Below, piece after piece: positions 60,188 to 64,000 of a stretch of 64,000 bases of DNA. The notes beneath the pieces were generated by a model that worked only from the letters and a program-made list of their open reading frames with translations, searched no databases and was not told the DNA's origin. The position numbers and the translations under genes were made by a program. Each line of letters opens with the position of its first letter. The stretch's first letter is position 1. Source of the DNA: Caloranaerobacter ferrireducens (lineage in GTDB: Bacteria > Bacillota > Clostridia > Tissierellales > Thermohalobacteraceae); contig NZ_MDJR01000002.1 in assembly GCF_001730685.1 (NCBI RefSeq), forward strand, positions 244,304 to 308,303, written 5' to 3'.

Positions 60188-61123
60188 TTGAATAATGAAT
60201 TGAATGTTGAATCAAAACTGACTATTTTAGGAACTAACATATTCTATTTGTTAGTAGGAATAATTTTACTTGCAATAGGTTCATTAGTACAGAGCTGGGA
60301 TATTTATAAAGGATTAATAATTACAGAATATATTATTATTTTATTGCCTGTATTGATATATTTAAAAATTAAAGGACAATCGTTAAAGGAAGTACTTAGA
60401 CTTAACAAACTTTCTTTAAAACAGATACTGTTAATACCTATAATAGTAATTTTATCATATCCGATTGGTGCATTTTTGAATTTGATTGCTATGATTTTTT
60501 TGAGTTTTTTTGGAGAAATTAAACCTCCACCTATACCAATTCCGAATAATGAAATAGAATTGCTGAAAGGTTTTTTTGTTGTAGCATTATCAGCTGGTAT
60601 TTGTGAAGAAGTGATGTTTAGAGGATTAATAATGAAAGGATATGAAAATTTAGGAAAGTGGAAAGCTATTATTTTTTCCGCTGTTTTATTTGGATTTTTT
60701 CATTTTAATATCCAGAATTTATTAGGGCCGATTTTTTTAGGTTTATTATTTGGATATATAGTTTATAAAACAGATTCACTTTTTGCATCTATGTTGGCTC
60801 ATTTTACAAATAATGCTTTCGCTTTATTTTTAGGTTTTATTGTAAATAAATTTAATACAGGTAATAATGCGCCAAACAATGTATCTTTGGATATGTCGTA
60901 TACTAAAACTTTAATTTATGGGGCAATTTTTCTTGGAGCTATTTCATTAGTTACTGGAACTATAGTTGTTATGCTTCTTAAAAAAATGCCTGGTTCAGAT
61001 GAATATATAAGTTTTTATAGGAAAGATAATAAGAAAAGTATGTTAACTTTTGTTGAGAGCATACCTTTAATTATAATTTTAATAATATTTATTGTAATTA
61101 ATGTTTTGAATTTTAAGGTTTAA
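60188..61123 (+). CDS. CPBP intramembrane metalloprotease
   Basis: 311 residues with eight or so membrane segments. ABI/CPBP motifs: EEVMFRGLIMKG, FGFFHFN and HFTNNAFALF provide the glutamate and histidine ligands of the active site in the membrane. Members are intramembrane proteases in bacteriocin immunity, protein processing or unknown roles. TTG 60188 with AAGGGGG upstream, 20 bases after the deacetylase stop, so likely in one transcript with it. Terminator follows. Confidence 0.85.
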   Translation: MNNELNVESKLTILGTNIFYLLVGIILLAIGSLVQSWDIYKGLIITEYIIILLPVLIYLKIKGQSLKEVLRLNKLSLKQILLIPIIVILSYPIGAFLNLIAMIFLSFFGEIKPPPIPIPNNEIELLKGFFVVALSAGICEEVMFRGLIMKGYENLGKWKAIIFSAVLFGFFHFNIQNLLGPIFLGLLFGYIVYKTDSLFASMLAHFTNNAFALFLGFIVNKFNTGNNAPNNVSLDMSYTKTLIYGAIFLGAISLVTGTIVVMLLKKMPGSDEYISFYRKDNKKSMLTFVESIPLIIILIIFIVINVLNFKV

Positions 61124-61153
61124 AGGTTTACTAAAAATGAATACAAAAAAATT

Positions 61154-61187
61154 TAAGGACCTACTTGGGGGGAGTAGGTCCTTATTT
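61154..61187 (+). terminator. Terminator after the CPBP gene
   Basis: AAGGACCTACT-TGGGGGG-AGTAGGTCCTT followed by ATTTA. Confidence 0.8.
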
Positions 61188-61372
61188 AATAAAAATTTAT
61201 ATAAAAGGGGGAGTGGGAAAGTAGTACTTTTTCCGACAACGACAAGTTTAACATTTTTATATATATAAATCAAGAGAAAATATTAAAGTTCTAATTTTCA
61301 AAAAATTCACCCAAATATATTTAGAATATTATTCAAAAATATCCACATAATAGACACTGAGGAGGGGTTACG

Positions 61373-61582
61373 ATGAATAAAAAAACGAAAAAGAAGAAAA
61401 AAGTAGAAACTTTAGAGGATAAATTAAAATATGAAATAGCTAAAGAATTAGGTCTATTAGAGAAAATAAAGAAAGTTGGTTGGGCGGGGTTAACAGCGAA
61501 GGAAACAGGTAGGATAGGTGGAATGATTACAGTAAAAAAGAAATCTATGAAACGTAAGCTAGAAAAGCAGAAAGAATTGTAA
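61373..61582 (+). CDS. SspF-like minor alpha/beta small acid-soluble spore protein
   Basis: 69 residues: a basic N-terminus (KKTKKKKKVETLEDK), then LKYEIAKELGLLEKIKKVGW and GLTAKETGRIGGMITVKK, matching the SspF-type SASPs (KYEIAKELGF..GWG.. and AG..MVK). Binds spore DNA if functional. GAGGAGGGG 4-12 bases before ATG. A third SASP-like gene of the window. Lies just upstream of a methyltransferase gene on the same strand. Confidence 0.85.
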   Translation: MNKKTKKKKKVETLEDKLKYEIAKELGLLEKIKKVGWAGLTAKETGRIGGMITVKKKSMKRKLEKQKEL

Positions 61583-61615
61583 TACAATATACCTATGACT
61601 GAAAGGGGGATATGT

Positions 61616-62353
61616 ATGCATAGCTATAAAGATTTCGCATATTTGTATGATAAGTTGATGGATGATGTTGATTATAAAAAATGGTTTGAGTATATATTGA
61701 GAATATTAAGAAAACTAGAAATTGCTCCTAAAAAGGTTCTTGAACTTGCTTGTGGAACAGGGAACTTTACTAGATATTTATGTGATAGTGGTTATGATGT
61801 TACTTGTTTTGACTTATCAGAAGATATGCTTTCTGTAGCATATGACAAGCTTAATATGTATAGAAATGTAACAATTTTAAAACAGGATATGCGTTCATTT
61901 AATTTCAATAAAAAGTTTAATATGGTTATTAGTGTTTGTGACGGTATTAATTATATTACTTCATATGAAGATTTAGTAAATGTTTTTAAAAGAGTTAATT
62001 TACATCTTGAAGAAAAAGGGGTTTTTATTTTTGATATAAGTTCTTATTATAAACTTCATGAAATAATAGGTAATAATACTTTTGTTGAAGAAAAAAATGA
62101 TATTTTTTATGTATGGGAAAACTATTTTGATGAGCATAATAATATATGTGAATTATATCTTACTTTTTTTGTAAAGCGAGGTGATAAATATATTAGATTT
62201 GATGAGAGTCATATTCAAAAAGCATATTCGGTAGATGAAATAGTGAATGCATTAAGAGAAGCTGGTTTTAGAGATATTGATTATTATGGTAGCTTTACAT
62301 TTGATAGACCTAATGATGAAAGTGAGAGAATACATTTTGTTGCTAGTAAATAA
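61616..62353 (+). CDS. Class I SAM-dependent methyltransferase
   Basis: 245 residues. Motif I VLELACGTGNFTRYL, motif II VTCFDLSEDML, and KFNMVISVCDGINYIT identify the fold; C-terminal beta-rich domain (VWENYFDEHNNICELYLTFFV). ATG 61616 has AAAGGGGG 7 bases upstream; the ATG at 61595 overlaps nothing and lacks a ribosome site. Substrate unknown; this type is common in Firmicutes. It may share a transcript with the SspF-like gene. Confidence 0.85.
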   Translation: MHSYKDFAYLYDKLMDDVDYKKWFEYILRILRKLEIAPKKVLELACGTGNFTRYLCDSGYDVTCFDLSEDMLSVAYDKLNMYRNVTILKQDMRSFNFNKKFNMVISVCDGINYITSYEDLVNVFKRVNLHLEEKGVFIFDISSYYKLHEIIGNNTFVEEKNDIFYVWENYFDEHNNICELYLTFFVKRGDKYIRFDESHIQKAYSVDEIVNALREAGFRDIDYYGSFTFDRPNDESERIHFVASK

Positions 62354-62388
62354 TTTTGGAGAAATTTATCAAAATCAAACGATTTTAT

Positions 62389-62417
62389 TTGACAATGCAA
62401 TATCTTTGTGTTAAAAT
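62389..62417 (+). promoter_or_regulatory. Promoter of the cold shock gene
   Basis: TTGACA at 62389-62394 and TAAAAT at 62412-62417, 17-base spacer; a 60-base leader precedes the gene. Confidence 0.7.
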
Positions 62418-62479
62418 TAGTATGATGTTGAAATACATACAACATCTGTAATTCATTTTGTATTGGAGGAATGTTTTTA

Positions 62480-62680
62480 ATGGAAAAAGGTACAGTTAAA
62501 TGGTTCAATTCAACTAAGGGCTATGGATTCATCACAAGAGACAATGGTGGGGATGTATTCGTACATTACTCAGCTATCAACACTGATGGATTCAAAACTC
62601 TTGAAGAAGGACAAAAAGTTGAATTTGAGGTAGTACAAGGAGAAAAAGGACCTCAAGCTACTAATGTTACTAAACTATAA
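62480..62680 (+). CDS. Cold shock protein (CspA family)
   Basis: 66 residues; [20 protein letters not shown] and [11 protein letters not shown] supply the RNP1 and RNP2 motifs of an OB-fold RNA chaperone. ATG 62480 is used because GGAGG (62465-62469) lies 10 bases upstream; ATG 62471 is too close. It melts RNA structures in the cytoplasm. Single gene with its own terminator. Confidence 0.96.
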   Translation: MEKGTVKWFNSTKGYGFITRDNGGDVFVHYSAINTDGFKTLEEGQKVEFEVVQGEKGPQATNVTKL

Positions 62681-62702
62681 GGTTTCCTAACATTGTAGCA
62701 GT

Positions 62703-62727
62703 TAAGCCCCTGATTAGGGGCTTTTTA
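62703..62727 (+). terminator. Terminator of the cold shock gene
   Basis: AAGCCCCT-GATT-AGGGGCTT followed by TTTT; repeat B8 begins at its T-run. Confidence 0.85.
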
Positions 62728-62836
62728 TAATCCATAGAAAATTATAAACCTTAATTTAATTATTTAATTTAAATATAATTTTCGTAATGGATTTCAACAA
62801 AATCTTCTTTAATTTATTCAAATCCAAGATTTTGTT
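62727..62836 (+). repeat. Family B double-hairpin repeat, copy B8
   Basis: 110 bp, ATAATCCATAG to AAGATTTTGTT, starting directly at the T-run of the cold shock terminator. Confidence 0.8.
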
Positions 62837-62953
62837 CATTGACATTTGTTAATTAGTAAAATTAATATATAAAATGAAATCTATACAATTAGATTTCTAT
62901 TATTTAAAAAAGATTGATAGATTTAAAATAGAACTGGAAAGGGATGAAGTTCT

Positions 62954-63847
62954 ATGAAAGATTATATTATAAGGGCTATTGATAAAGAAGGAAGTATAAG
63001 AGTTTTTATAGCGACAACTACAAATATTGTTGAAAATGCAAGACAAATACATAAAACTGCACCAACAGCAACAGCTGCTTTAGGTAGAGTTTTAACTGCT
63101 GCTTCAATAATGGGGGTTATGCTTAAAGGAGATAAAGATAAAGTATCACTTCATATAAAAGGGAATGGACCTATAAAATCTATTCTAGCAGTAGCAAATA
63201 GTAAAGGAGAAGTTAAAGGTTATATTAGTAATCCTGATGTGGATATGCCGTTAAGAGAGGATGGCAAACTTAATGTAGGTATGGCTGTTGGTAGAGAAGG
63301 AAAGATTATAGTGATCAAAGACTTAGGACTAAGAGAACCTTATATAGGTCAGTCTAGTCTTGTAACTGGTGAAATTGCAGAAGATCTAACACATTATTTT
63401 GCATATTCAGAACAGCAGCCTTCTGCAGTAGCATTAGGTGTTCTTGTTGACAGAGACTTAAGTGTAAAATCTTCTGGAGGATTTATTTTACAAGTATTGC
63501 CTGGTGCATCAGAGGAGGTTATTACAAAATTAGAATATAAATTAAATAATATTGAACCAATATCAAGATTAATAGATAGAGGTTATACACCAGAAGATAT
63601 TTTAGATCATATTTTTGGCGAATTTGAAATGGAAATTTTAGAAAAAAAAGATATTAACCTTATTTGTGACTGTTCGAGAGAAAGATTAGAAGAAGCTCTT
63701 GTTAGTGTTGGAAAAGAAGAATTAGAAAAAATAATTAAAGAAGATGGTAAAGCAGAGTTAGTTTGTCATTTCTGCAATACAAAGTATCATTTTGACAAGC
63801 AAGATTTAGAGAGATTATTAAAGGAAGCAGGAAAAAGTAATATATAA
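62954..63847 (+). CDS. hslO: Redox-regulated chaperone Hsp33
   Basis: 297 residues. The N-terminal chaperone domain starts YIIRAIDKEGSIRVF; the C-terminal zinc switch has C238-x-C240 in LICDCSRE and C271-x2-C274 in VCHFCNTKY. Oxidation releases zinc and activates holdase function. Ribosome site GGAAAGGGATG, ATG 62954. Ends 125 bases before the tRNA at the window edge. Confidence 0.96.
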   Translation: MKDYIIRAIDKEGSIRVFIATTTNIVENARQIHKTAPTATAALGRVLTAASIMGVMLKGDKDKVSLHIKGNGPIKSILAVANSKGEVKGYISNPDVDMPLREDGKLNVGMAVGREGKIIVIKDLGLREPYIGQSSLVTGEIAEDLTHYFAYSEQQPSAVALGVLVDRDLSVKSSGGFILQVLPGASEEVITKLEYKLNNIEPISRLIDRGYTPEDILDHIFGEFEMEILEKKDINLICDCSRERLEEALVSVGKEELEKIIKEDGKAELVCHFCNTKYHFDKQDLERLLKEAGKSNI

Positions 63848-63883
63848 TTTAAACTAATTAAACATTAAAATTATAAAAAACTA

Positions 63884-63912
63884 TTGACTTTAGAAAAGAA
63901 ATATTGTATACT
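63884..63912 (+). promoter_or_regulatory. Promoter of the tRNA gene
   Basis: TTGACT at 63884-63889 and TATACT at 63907-63912, 17-base spacer, about 60 bases upstream of the tRNA. Confidence 0.7.
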
Positions 63913-63971
63913 AACTCATGTCGCTAAGGAAATACCCACTAGCATAGTTTGTAACTTGGTATTCTCAGGAT

Positions 63972-64000
63972 GCCCAGATAGCTCAGTCGGTAGAGCAGGG
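63972..64000 (+). tRNA. tRNA gene (probably tRNA-Phe), cut by the window end
   Basis: GCCCAGATAGCTCAGTCGG and the following TAGAGCAGGG give the acceptor strand and complete D arm of a tRNA. The bases are close to the bacterial tRNA-Phe consensus, but the anticodon lies outside the window, so the identity is likely and not proven. Confidence 0.75.

Overview
The window is a low-G+C (about 30% by eye), densely coded stretch of a chromosome that fits a spore-forming clostridial Firmicute. Evidence for this: strong AAGGAGG-type ribosome sites, frequent TTG starts, T-box leaders before aminoacyl-tRNA synthetase genes, alpha/beta-type small acid-soluble spore proteins, a PdaB-like deacetylase and a DapH-type (acetylated) diaminopimelate pathway. 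I cannot name the genus from the sequence alone; Tissierellales/Clostridiales relatives are my best guess.

Layout. 1-7.7 kb: the end of a TldE/PmbA-type gene, ndk, an omega-amidase, PEP synthase and, on the minus strand, a LysM/M14 cell-wall peptidase. 7.8-18.3 kb: a corrinoid block with two cobalamin riboswitches. The first precedes cobQ-cbiB-cobD, the second precedes btuF-btuC-btuD-cobU-cobS-cobC-cblT-cblS. Together they cover uptake of corrinoids and assembly of the nucleotide loop, with alpha-ribazole uptake and phosphorylation (CblT/CblS) in place of a visible CobT. 18.3-22.6 kb: an ArsR-type regulator, an acetyltransferase, an MFS transporter and two divergent DegV proteins. 22.7-30.5 kb: one 2587-residue DUF11-repeat protein with no signal peptide and a cysteine-rich C-terminal module. 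30.9-43.8 kb: TIGR00266/AIM24 protein, T-box-trpS, a small secreted protein, an M28 peptidase lipoprotein, an NMT1-type binding lipoprotein, pgsA, T-box-valS, folC and a beta-propeller protein. 43.9-54.4 kb: DUF4364 regulator, spore proteins, two polysaccharide deacetylases, a Na/Pi cotransporter-like protein, a truncated Mur-ligase-like protein, a double-OB SSB and an N6-adenine methyltransferase. 54.8-64 kb: hpt, the asd-dapA-dapB-dapH operon facing a dapL-like deacetylase, a CPBP protease, an SspF-like protein, a methyltransferase, a cold shock protein, hslO and the first bases of a tRNA that looks like tRNA-Phe.

Two interspersed repeat families stand out. Family A (5 copies, about 240 bp when complete) is a long imperfect palindrome with TGT..ACA-like ends and two inner hairpins that share the loop GTCCT. 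The stem of one inner hairpin covaries between copies. Three copies are bracketed by two versions of the local terminator hairpin, as if the element inserts at terminators and duplicates them; one copy has a fragment of an nhaC antiporter gene trapped inside. Family B (8 copies, about 112 bp) consists of two tandem hairpins; copies sit against T-runs, often of terminators, and in two places they supply the last codons of a gene. These families, the giant DUF11 protein and two hairpins that mask ribosome sites around 42.5-42.9 kb are the least explained parts of the window.
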